Source: Ophiobolus disseminans (Eukaryota; Ascomycota; Dothideomycetes; Pleosporales; Phaeosphaeriaceae). Taken from it: a stretch of 64,000 bases of DNA. The stretch is taken from positions 1,213,766-1,277,765 of the forward strand of contig MU006218.1 of NCBI GenBank assembly GCA_010093685.1. The letters are read 5' to 3'. A program made the position numbers and the translations under genes. Below the pieces are notes generated by a model that was not told the origin of the DNA, made no database searches, and saw only the letters and a list, made by a program, of their open reading frames with translations. Every line of letters begins with the position of its first letter. Within the stretch, counting starts at the first letter, position 1. This document shows positions 54,343-64,000 of this stretch, in pieces.

Positions 54343-55470
54343 TTTGTTGTGCTATGTCAGTTGGACAGGGATTTGATTGAGGAAGTATGATTGTTGAAGT
54401 TTTGAGTTTTTTGTTGTCGGACTCTCGCAGTCTTCTTATACGAAGGAGCTCGTAATTTCTGAGTTAAGGCCACCACGCTAATCTGGTGGGGGTCGAGCTC
54501 CTTCGTACTGAGCTCTTTCTCAACCTTCGCTTCATTCCAAATTTCCAACCTCTTCCAGAGCCGTGTTTGCTATCCGACGTGGTATCGAGGCCCCTCGTCT
54601 ACGCATTTCTGCTGACCAATGTTGCGCCATGTTGCACCATTTTACCCTTTTCCGACTACAGTACGCTTCTGCAGTATTCGTGCCAAGCAATATCGCGAGC
54701 GGATAGAAAGTGAGGTAGTTGCACAGCAGACTCGACGACCAATGCAAATCATGAGTAAGATTACTCACCGTTCTACCGTATGCATAGCTTACTCCTGGTA
54801 TTATCCGCGGCCATGACCTGGCGTGCATGTTGTCCTCTGAGTCGATAGACGTGCCTGGTGAGGCTTTCGGCATCATAGCGGCATCGTTGACGTTGGATAT
54901 GCCGATGATTGCGTTTCCGCGGACGCGCGAACTGTGTGTGCTTATGCAATCAAAAAGCTACTTTGAGTGATGTGTGTTACGGTCGATATGCTACCACTGC
55001 AACCCGTACAGTCATTCTCCACGTCTGGTTCAGCGGGACGGGATGGTTGTGCGGAGATATTTCTTCGGTGAATGTATGGATGGACATTGCCATAACGAAC
55101 ACTTTTTCGTGAGTCACATAAGATTCGATATCTACTACGATGCAAGTGGACCACATAGATGCGATTTCAATGCTGGTAGATGGTGTTAGTATAAGGTGGA
55201 GGGACGCGGTGCGAGTGAATCGCGGGCTAGTGCTGCGTTAGCTCGCAGGCGGTGGCAGAAAAAGTTGCGGGCGTCGCGAACTCGAGCTTGCCGACGACTA
55301 CTTCATAACCAACTCGCCCATAGCCCGCCACATTCAGATTCGGAGACTTTCAAACTGTAAACCTTAGCTCGATACTCTTGCGATCGACCTGCAATTACTT
55401 CCACGATTGCGACACAGTAATTGATCGAGCTGTGTGAAGAGCGGCGGGGAAGCGTTGAAAAGCCGCCAAA
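54343..55470. other. Divergent intergenic region with a compound hairpin
   Basis: These 1128 bases separate the hydrolase start from the kre33 start, on opposite strands. They must hold both promoters. The one structured element seen is the inverted repeat at 54439-54507. No gene is supported. Confidence 0.45.
54439..54507. repeat. Nested inverted repeat
   Basis: Outer arms TACGAAGGAGCTCG (54439-54452) and CGAGCTCCTTCGTA (54494-54507) are perfect 14-base complements. Inside the 41-base loop a second stem CCACCA/TGGTGG flanks an 8-base loop. The element is 97-165 bases upstream of the hydrolase ATG. It could fold in the 5' leader RNA or bind a dimeric regulator. Confidence 0.75.
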
Positions 55471-58400
55471 ATGCCTAAGAAGGCTATGTACGTTCAGGCG
55501 CATTGTGTAGATGCACTCGTGAAGCTTACATAACGATAGTGACTCCCGCATACCTGCATTGATTCGAAATGGCGCACAGGTACGTTTCCTAAAGACACCC
55601 AATGCGCATACTAGACTCACATCTTGTAGGAGAAGAAACGAAGCTTCTTCGTGGTGGTTGGCGACCGACAGAAGGACGTCATCGTCAACCTGTACCATAT
55701 CCTGCTCAATGTAGACGTTAAGCTCAACAAGTCGGTGTTGTGGGCATACAAGAACAAGCTACTAGGCTTCTCAAGGTGCGAAAGGGCACCGGATATAGGC
55801 CGAGGCATGGCTGACAGACATTCATAGTCACCGAAAGAAGCGCGAAAAGAAGATCAAAAACGAGATCAAGCGAGGTATCCGCGACATCGACACCGAAGAC
55901 CCTTTCGAGCTGTTCGTCTCGACGCAGAACATCCGATATGTCTACTACAAGGAGACGGACAAGATTCTGGGAAACACCTACGGCATGTGCATATTGCAGG
56001 ACTTCGAGGCCCTGACGCCGAACCTGCTTGCGCGGACAATAGAGACAGTCGAGGGCGGGGGTCTGGTCATTCTACTGCTCAAAGGAATGAGCAGCTTGAA
56101 GCAGCTATACACACTTTCCATGGATATCCACTCGAGATACCGAACCGAGGCACACAGCGACGTCGTGGCCCGCTTCAACGAGCGCTTCATCCTGTCACTG
56201 GGCAAATGCGACAGCTGCTTGGTAGTGGACGACGAGCTGAATGTGCTCCCGATATCAGGTGGCAAGCATGTGAGGCAGCTTCCGCCACCAGACCCAGAGT
56301 TGGAGGGAAAGACACCAAGAGCGAAAGAGCTGGCGGAGATCAAAGAGTCCATGGCAGACACGCCTCCAACAGGCGATCTGATCAAGCTCGCGAAGACGGT
56401 GGACCAAGCGAAGGCCCTACTGACATTCGTTGATGCCATTGTGGAAAAGACGCTACGCAGCACCGTGACCCTAACGGCAGCCCGTGGTCGTGGAAAGTCC
56501 GCAGCCCTTGGTGTGGCGATCGCAGCGGCCATTGCGCACGGTTACGGCAACATCTACATCACTTCGCCAAGTCCAGAGAACTTGAAGACCCTCTTTGAGT
56601 TTGTCCTAAAGGGCTTCGATGCATTGGGTTATGTGGACCACCAGGACTATAATATCTTGCAGTCTATGGAGCAAGATCAGGCCAAGGTCATTCTGCGCAT
56701 CGACGTATACCGACAACACCGACAGACCATTCAGTACATCAAGCCAGAGGACTCGCACGTGCTAAGCCAAGCAGAACTCTTAGTCATTGATGAGGCCGCA
56801 GCGATACCTTTACCACTGGTTCGCAAGCTGATGGGCCCGTACCTGGTCTTTATGGCGTCTACAATCAACGGCTACGAGGGTACTGGACGATCACTCTCCT
56901 TGAAGCTTATTCAACAGCTGCGTGACCAGTCAAGAGGCGGCAAGTCTAATGGCGCAAGTCGTGTTGTCGACCGCTCGACTGGAAAGGAGGCAAGAGATGG
57001 CGCAGAGAATGCCATGGCCGCGAGATCACTTCGCGAGATCACACTGTCAGAGCCGATTCGATACGCACAAGGAGACTCTGTCGAACGATGGCTGAACGAC
57101 CTCCTCTGTCTTGACGCTACTCTACCGAAATCGAAGCTGAACACGCAAGGCTGCCCGCACCCCAACGAATGCCAGCTTCTCCATGTCAATCGTGACACTT
57201 TGTTCTCTTACAACCCGGCTGCTGAGAAGTTCCTGCAGAAAATGATGGCGCTTTACGTAGCTAGCCACTACAAGAATACACCGAATGACCTCCAGCTTAT
57301 GTCGGATGCGCCCGCTCATCAACTTTTTGTGCTGGTCGCTCCGGCAGAGGACAACAAGCTGCCCGAGCCTCTCTGTGTCATTCAAGTCGCTTTGGAAGGT
57401 CAAATCAGCAGAGAAAGCGTACTCAACAGCCTGAGTCGTGGACAGCGTGCTGGAGGTGATCTGATTCCTTGGATCGTCTCGCAGCAGTTCCAGGACGAGA
57501 ACTTCGCAAGCCTTTCTGGCGCTCGTGTAGTTCGTATAGCCACCAATCCAGAGTACGTCAGTATGGGCTACGGATCGCGCGCGCTCGAGCTCCTTGTCGA
57601 CTTTTACGACGGGAAGCTTGCAAGCCTGTCCGAGAGCGAACCTCAACCAGTAGAAGAGATGCGAAGAGTGACCGAGGATGAGCTGGAAGATGCATCACTC
57701 CTACAAGATAACGTCAAGGTTCGAGAAGCGAACGAGATGCCACCGCTTTTCGCTCGCCTGCCTGAACTCAAATCGCCTCAACTGGACTACGTTGGCGTCT
57801 CATATGGTCTCACTCAGCAGCTCCACAAATTCTGGAAGAAGAGATCCTTTGTGCCCGTCTACCTGCGGCAAACACCCAACGACCTAACAGGAGAGCACAC
57901 ATGCATCATGCTGCGATCACTCGAAACCACCTCTTCAGACGGCAGCTGGGTTGCGGCATTTACGAAAGACTTCCAGAAGCGCTTCCTCTCCCTCCTCTCA
58001 TACCAGTTCCGAACATTCCCCTCCGTTACATCTCTATCGATTGAAGAGTCTGCCTCAGCTGGTTCGAAGTTGGACGCAGACCTCGTCGCGAAACCCCTAA
58101 GCAAATCGGAGCTCGACGCTTTGTTCACCCCCTTCGACCTGAAACGTCTTGATTCGTATGCGAACAACATGCTCGACTACCACGTTATCCTTGATTTGCT
58201 TCCACCGATTGGGCATCTTTACTTCTCTGGACGACTCAAGAGCACGGTTACGTTAAGTGGTGTGCAGCGAGCACTTTTGCTAGCTATTGGTCTCCAGCGC
58301 AAAGAGTTCTCGGATGTCGAGAAGGAATTAAACCTGAACTCCAGCCAGCTCATGGCCATGTTCGTCAAGGTTGTACGAAAGTGTGCGACAGCATTCCGCA

Positions 58401-58883
58401 GCATAGTCGAAGGCGCGGTGGAAGAGACCATGCCAGAAGCTATGGAAGTTGAGGAGAACGGTCTTGATGGCGATGCAGAGGAAGGTGCACAGCAGCGCTT
58501 CAAGCCTCTTGAGAGAGACCTACAAGAAGAGCTCGACGAAGGTGGTGATGAAGCCCTACGTGAAGAAAGGGATCGGGCACGGAGCCTGATTGATGCTCTA
58601 CCACTTCACAAGTAAGTTCTGATACATATGCACGACAAATACATCACTAACACATAGCACTAGGTACGAGATCGGCTCCGGCGCAAACGACGACTGGCAA
58701 GATGCCGAACGCGCAATCAGCAAAGCAGCCAAAGATGGCAAAGCAAGCACCGTGACTGTGGCCGTCAAGACAGGCGAGAAGAAGCGCAAGGTCGGCGAGG
58801 CTGTAGAAGAAGCGTACAAAGAAGCCGAGAAGTTCAAAGAAAGCGGCGGCAAGAAGAAGAAGCACAAGTCCAGCAAGCGGTAA
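55471..58883 (+). CDS. kre33: RNA cytidine acetyltransferase Kre33/NAT10
   Basis: Five exons (55471-55487, 55540-55579, 55630-55775, 55828-58611, 58664-58883) give 3207 bases, 1068 residues, matching the family (about 1025-1060). The first two exons are only 17 and 40 bases and code the conserved MPKKAIDSRIPALIRNGAQ. The TmcA-type N-terminal domain is followed by a helicase domain with P-loop TAARGRGKSAALG (K291) and the Walker B-like VIDEAAAIPLPLV. A GNAT acetyltransferase domain follows (RIATNPEYVSMGYGSRALEL), then the tRNA-binding region and a Lys-rich tail (GGKKKKHKSSKR). The protein makes N4-acetylcytidine in 18S rRNA and, with Tan1, in tRNA-Ser/Leu, and acts in 40S assembly in the nucleolus. 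The last acceptor could be either of two AGs; the one giving Lys-Tyr was chosen. Confidence 0.96.
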
Positions 58884-59590
58884 AAGATCTCATACGAGTG
58901 AATGGACAAAAGGAATTGCATATGAGAAGGTGTTCAGGCGTTTGATATCCCAACGGAAAAACGCATGCATTCGTAGTGTAACGTCTTTACCTGCATCGCA
59001 CGTCTACGACATACATTCAAGCTTCTCCCTGTTAATCTTTCCTACCTCGCCTATACTAGATAAGTAGTTTGTTCGTTCCGCCACAGACACATGCTTTGAA
59101 AATCCTCCCCGTGGAGTCGTAACGATTGTGTGAATTGAACTCGAGAAAGTGAATTTAGCACGACGCCTTGCTCCCTCTCTCAACAACGCACTCGAGAGGT
59201 TAAATTCGAGGTGGTGAAAATGCCTAGTGAGAGATTGCACTGTAAAGACACGGTGCGACGTCGGAGCCTGATGTAAGTCGCCTTGTAGGTTGCTTGTTCC
59301 TAAGGTAAGTACGCAAAGCGGTTAAGCTCAACAAGTTCACCTATCAGCACGTTGATCCCAACACGGTGTGGAAGCCGGCTTCGGTACGGTGTAGGTGCGG
59401 AGGAGAAAACACTATATAAGACTAGCCACACCTACCACACTCTCCCTCCCTCACAATCTCCACCTCATCGACAAAAGCATCTTCTCGATTCTCAGTCCAC
59501 TTTCCAGTCGGTTGACAATCACGTCCTTCTCCCCAAACACCAACTTTAGACACCTGCACCTGCACCAACCCAACATCTACCTACATCAGA
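58884..59590. promoter_or_regulatory. Intergenic region with promoter of the small secreted protein
   Basis: These 707 bases lie between kre33 and the small secreted protein. A TATA element lies at 59414-59420 and is followed by a CT-rich leader, a common layout for strongly regulated fungal genes. No other gene is seen. Confidence 0.5.
59414..59420 (+). promoter_or_regulatory. TATA box of the small secreted protein gene
   Basis: TATATAA lies 171 bases before the ATG at 59591. The following 120 bases are pyrimidine-rich (CTCCCTCC, CCACCTC), fitting a transcription start region and 5' leader. Confidence 0.55.
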
Positions 59591-59815
59591 ATGAAGCTTT
59601 CTACCATCATCGCCACCTTCACGTTCGCCATGGCCGTGTCAGCGAAGGACAAGTGCTGCAACTACACCAATGGGGGAAAATGCATCAGGAGGTGTTCTAA
59701 AGAGGACTCTCCGGCTTCGTTCGCAACGGACTGGGTCAAGCATCTCGTCAACGCATTGCCGGATAGCGCTGAGGCGGTCGAGGTCAAGGAAGATGTGAAG
59801 CAGTTTCTGTTATGA
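59591..59815 (+). CDS. Small secreted cysteine-containing protein, effector-like
   Basis: A single exon of 74 residues from ATG at 59591. A signal peptide of about 18 residues (MKLSTIIATFTFAMAVSA) is followed by a short mature protein with four clustered cysteines (KDKCCNYTNGGKCIRRC) and an acidic C-terminal half (DSAEAVEVKEDVKQ). An N-glycosylation site (NYT) is present. Size, signal and cysteines match fungal candidate effectors and small secreted proteins, but no known family is recognised. The strong TATA box and CT-rich leader support a real gene. A GTAAGA to TTAG pair (59829-59880 region) after the stop might be a 3' UTR intron. Function is not inferable from sequence. Confidence 0.65.
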   Translation: MKLSTIIATFTFAMAVSAKDKCCNYTNGGKCIRRCSKEDSPASFATDWVKHLVNALPDSAEAVEVKEDVKQFLL

Positions 59816-60482
59816 CGGAAGACCTCGGTAAGATACACTCTTCAACATTGGACTGCGCAGCTTGCTCATTGGTTATTTAGGCTCATGCAGTGAGTTGGAG
59901 GTCTTACGGACGGGCTTGAGCATGGATATGTACTCCATGATACTCTCCGGTAATATGTTTCTTTCCAAGTGTCTAGTTTTCAAGACGGCAAGACACGGGG
60001 TATGGAACTGCGATTTCTTCAAAAAGGGCGAATGGGGCCTGGCGCTTCGCAACCAAGAAGTCGGCCTGTTTTTTTACAAGCGTAAGGTGCGTTTGGTTTG
60101 GCGTGCTTAGCTACTGCTCGTTGAAGCTGTTCGGCGCGTACGATACCAGAAGCGCGGTTCGGCGCTTAGCCAAAATAGTTGATTAAGAACCTTGACATTA
60201 GGTATCAGCACAAACCTTTCTCTTTGAAGGCGATGGATCTGCATATTCCAGTCCACACAGTTCAACAATAGATGTATACCTAGGTGAGGTGGTGGTATCA
60301 ATCTTGGAAGAGGCAAGCGCTTCCAGGCACTGGGCGTCCAGCGCTAGCCTATTTGAGCACAATGCGCCGCTGGTTTTTCCCTTGTAGAGTGACTTATGGA
60401 AGCATGTCAAAGGGTGCGGCTTGCACTTCTTATGCGGGTATATCTAAACTGCAGCTGACCTTGAGATAACTTTTCTTTTCCC
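59816..60482. other. Convergent intergenic region, no gene seen
   Basis: These 667 bases lie between the small secreted protein and the stop of the DUF6536 gene. A minus-free open stretch at 59862-60110 starts without ATG and has no signal or domain. Probably 3' untranslated sequence. Confidence 0.45.
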
Positions 60483-63068
60483 TCAAAGGTACTTCGTCCC
60501 AGCCTTCGGCTTCGTCACCCTCCTCGACGACAACGTGCAATGAGCCTCCCCATCATACGTCCTCTCGTCCACAACACCCCACTTCAGCAGCCCCAAATGC
60601 GCATCCCCATCATCCCTTGTCGGATGACACGCTGCGCTAATCACCAAACTGCAACTCGCAGCAAACGGTATCCGAATCTTGATTTTCTTGCGCCCAATCA
60701 ATCCAACGGTGCCGACCAGCAGCCAAAAGCAAATCGTCAGCGTTATCCAACTCGTGCGGGAGAAGCCGCAGGCGGATCTTGATACATCCCCCTTGATCAA
60801 CTCACCGTCACGATCGTAGGTGTCGATGCGCACGAGGAAGATGGATTGGGACAGCAGCCAATGTAAGCCACCACTCGCTATCGTTAATGGTAAGCTCCAC
60901 CGATATGGTAGTTGGAGGAAGTACGTGTCGCGCTGTTGTCCCACAGGTCGGGTGACACGCAAGCCTTTATACGATGACGCGAGGTTATTCCACTCGGCAG
61001 CGCCTGCCATGGCTGTACATTCGCTGTTGATGGCGAGGTAGCAGAACGACAGGACGAGTTGTGCTGCGTTGGCGATCCAAGCGTTGAGAAGAGTTTGCTG
61101 GGCAGATGAGTCGGCCTCGCGAAAGGTGGCGTCGGATGCCGTGCCCCATTTGTAAGAAGTGCTGCCAGTCCATTTACCGGCATAGGCTATTGTCGCAAGG
61201 AAGAGGGCGAAGAGAACACCAATCACAATGAAGCTGTTTTCCGTTAGAGAAGCGATGGATAGAACTGAAGGCCTCGGAACTCACATGAAGTATGACCCGA
61301 CTTCCCTATCCCGATTCAGAGCATTTGAAAACGTGGTGGTCTGCTTAACCCATTTTCTCCCTGATTGAGACATGAGTCTTGAAAGCGAATCATTGTACTG
61401 GTTCTTCAGAGCTGCATTTGCAACGTCGTGGGTAATCTCCGGCTTCGAGAGGATGCACATTCGCTCCGTCGTTGGATCTGGACGCTCGAGGAATGTGGCC
61501 GCTCCATCGCCGAGGGTCACAATGTAGTGTTGTCGTTCTCTAAAGACTACCCACATCATAGTGAGTAGCTTGACGCTGTTACATACGATGACGATGATCA
61601 AGAAGGTAAGACTCAGCTGAATCCTACTAGCTGTACCGACTCTTGTTGCGAAAAACGACGAGACGTGCGCGAACTTGGGTGGATTGTCATCCTTCATCTC
61701 TGTCTCCGATTGGCGGAACAAACGATCCATTCTGATCCACTCTTTAGAAATTGCGCTGGTGGCTGTGAGGTTTCGGATGAAATCTGGCTTGCCAAGTTGA
61801 TGTAGGAGAGGGGCGGTTAGTTTCCACGTCACTTCCCCTCGAGCCCACCGCTCAGCCTCTTGTGTAGTCATAGGTCGCTGAGTAGATGGCCTTCCTGTAA
61901 GTGTGTTGTTGTCGATCTCCGATCGGTACTCGTCAATGACAAGAACAACGGTTCCATAGCTGACAAGGGAATTGTCATACATCCCGATCCATTGTGTGCT
62001 TTGAAACTTGTCGAGCGACGAGTTGCCCAGGTATTCGAAGTAACTTGCAGAGCCAAGTTGAATGGTGCGTATGTCGTACTCATTATTTGCGCCAATATAG
62101 AAAACTGCAGAGTTGTAGCTGTCTATAGTCAGTAAATGCGTCCCATAGATCAAAGCAATAAACCCACAAAAGATGGATAGGGATAGAAGACAGCCCCATC
62201 AGGAAGAAGAGTAGAAGCCGTCTTCTCGGTATGCGACTCAAGTTTCGCGTGCTCAAGACACCAATATCGAGATGTGCGCTCTTCGCGTGAGCCTTGTCAA
62301 TGTCTTTCCGTGTGGGCGAGCTAAGCACTTGCATTGTGTAGTTGCTGGCGGCCAATAACAATGTACTCAATGCGTTTACCACAATGTGAATCGCACTGCT
62401 CCACCGAGACATGTCTTCAGCGAGGCCAGACATGGGGACAGCGAATCCGTTCTCGAAGCCCTTTCCACGAGTAGCGCCGATGACCAGGACTGCGATATTG
62501 ATACCAAGGACGATGGATGACATGCAGCATCCAAGGACAATTCCCATGCGCCATCCACGCAAACTTGTACTTGCCATGATCTGGGTCATTGTACGGTCGA
62601 ACCATTGGAAAGGCCAAAGAATGTGTCGTATCCCAGGGAGTCTCAAAAAAGCTTCGATGCCGTTGCCAATGGAATTGAGCCATCTAATCGCCCAGCTCTG
62701 CTTCATGATAGTTGACGCTGCTGAGTCACTTGAAGCCGAGGAAGATCTTCTTGCACGCGACTCCAGTAGCTTTCGAGTGTCTGATGCGCCATCTTGTGGA
62801 TGCCTGGGGTTCGGGACATTAAAGTCAGCAGAGAGTAGTGTTGAGCAGGTAGTACTCACGAAACTTCTTGTAGCTCTGTCCAATTATCATACGCGTCATA
62901 CGTATTACGGGTGCTCGTCAGGTCAAGACTGGTTGGACGTGACGGTGTATAATGCTCCTCCCGGCCGCTGTGGGATTGATATGACGATGGCGTTGATGAA
63001 GTAACGCGTAGGCCAGGCGTAGGCGGACGTGCCAAGTGGATGCCAGATTGCCGTGGTGGAGATGACAT
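60483..63068 (-). CDS. DUF6536-type multi-pass membrane protein
   Basis: Four exons (63068-62860, 62803-62168, 62118-61285, 61233-60483) give 2430 bases, 809 residues. The N-terminal 70 residues are Ser/Pro-rich (MSSPPRQSGIHLARPPTPGL) and probably cytosolic. The family core begins with SLRGWRMGIVLGCCMSSIVL, followed by about six more TM segments such as RRRLLLFFLMGLSSIPIHL, ASRIQLSLTFLIIVIVC, FIVIGVLFALFLATIAYAG and WITLTICFWLLVGTVGLIG. The splice at 62168/62118 restores HLFYNSAVFYIGANN, a motif characteristic of the family. DUF6536 proteins are abundant in Pezizomycotina and uncharacterised. The predicted outside loop (about residues 285-430) has N-glycosylation sites (NNT, NLT). Confidence 0.85.
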
Positions 63069-64000
63069 GCTTATTCGCGTCTCTTAACCAAACACTTCCC
63101 TGATTGGCGACGCGATATCAGCTGTCCGTTGTACGCGGCTCCTTTCCGGCTATATAACCAGTCTGAACCAATCTGCTTCGTACTTTCCGCTTTGCTCATG
63201 ACCAGAAATGTCGACAAAACGATTTCGCTAAGATCCGTATAAGAAGAGGTTGATATCGCAGGCTGCAAGGATGCGATGACGTTGCTAAGGGATGAAGGAT
63301 GCAAAGTTTGTCCACCCAGCACAAGCAGGAACCATCCAATAAGCGCGATCTGCTATTTTTGTTTCTTGTGGCGTCCGCCGAGGTGAGGCTGCAGGACGCC
63401 TTAACCGACCTTAAAAACATCAATTTCTCGATAATGCGACACCTTGAAAGCATCCTAATTGCTAAAGTCTCTTCTAGTCAGTTGTTAGTGCAACCGACTT
63501 CTGATGTAAGACTTCTCCCAACCCTGGAGGCCGGGGCCACGGGTAGTCAGCATGCACGTGATGCAGGTCAAGCCTCAACCACCACGCTTCGCTTCCAGGG
63601 TTCTGCCCACCGAAGTCACACAACACTGAATGCTGTGTCTCAAACTTCATCCTCTCCATTAACCTCAGTACCCTAACCGAACTTTCTTGCCGTCGACCAC
63701 GTGACGTGTTTGATCTTCCCGTCCCTAGCAGCTAGGACCACTTCAGCCGCATGAATCTCGGCTACGCTCCAACAGACCAACCACACTCCGGTCTAAATCA
63801 GCCTCTAGCATTGGCGACAAATGCTTGCTGCCTAAGACTTTCTGCGACACGACACGCAAGCCTTACTCTGATTGCTCATCAAGAAGTTCGAGGCGCAGAT
63901 ATGGCGGTCGTGGCACAGGTCCCTGCTAGCCAGGGATCAGCGTTCGAGGCTCCGCATGCGCTTGCGCAGGTCGGGTGCACTTGCAGGCTGAACGTCGGTC
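63069..64000. other. Right-edge region, promoter of the DUF6536 gene; no other gene seen
   Basis: These 932 bases contain the upstream region of the DUF6536 gene. Open frames here have no domain and no start support. A gene entering from the right edge cannot be excluded. Confidence 0.4.

Noticed and set aside
1..64000. CRISPR arrays, insertion sequences, intact transposons, 5S rRNA and snRNA genes
   Set aside because: Looked for on both strands by motif and repeats. None was found beyond the items listed.

Overview
The window is nuclear DNA of a filamentous ascomycete (Pezizomycotina, probably Dothideomycetes). The evidence is short GT-AG introns of about 45-65 bases with CTRAY branch sites, genes on both strands, HET-domain genes, a DUF6536 membrane protein and a DppV-type secreted peptidase. 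Coding exons below were joined by hand from the sequence. For every gene reported as intact and complete, the exon lengths sum to a multiple of three. Class-level placement is an inference.

Layout. 0-13 kb: a TOS1-like secreted wall protein running off the left edge, ribosomal protein S13, the COMPASS subunit Sdc1, a frameshifted 2EXR/F-box-like gene, the intronless U2 snRNP factor SF3B1/Hsh155 and a RING-like protein. 14.8-20.2 kb: two tandem paralogous HET (heterokaryon incompatibility) genes, both broken by in-frame stops. 20.9-29.9 kb: TEL2 and UBA3 (divergent), a predicted mitochondrial protein and CDC26 (divergent), then an acidic secreted protein. 29.9-34.2 and 36.0-38.5 kb: blocks with no gene I can support, flanking a seven-TM receptor-like gene. 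38.5-48.3 kb: two single-pass membrane proteins, a D-2-hydroxyacid dehydrogenase, a CitE/CLYBL-like lyase, TVP23, a NDUFAF7-like methyltransferase and an Mcy1-like cysteine synthase. 49-64 kb: an unknown conserved-looking gene, a tRNA-Ile(UAU), dipeptidyl-peptidase 5, an alpha/beta hydrolase, Kre33/NAT10, a small secreted cysteine protein and a DUF6536 protein.

Most genes are unrelated housekeeping functions. Recurrent divergent pairs with 170-420 bases between start codons (TEL2/UBA3, mitochondrial protein/CDC26, CLYBL/TVP23, NDUFAF7/Mcy1) suggest shared promoters. There is no sign of a secondary-metabolite cluster, CRISPR array or intact transposon.

The most unusual object is the tRNA-Ile(UAU) gene at 49949-50110 on the minus strand. 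It has an ordinary anticodon-loop intron. In addition, its T-loop is split by a 52-base insert that looks exactly like a spliceosomal intron: GTACGT start, ACTAAC branch, TAG end. Removing both inserts restores a 72-base tRNA with fully paired acceptor, D and T stems. I know of no described case of this arrangement.
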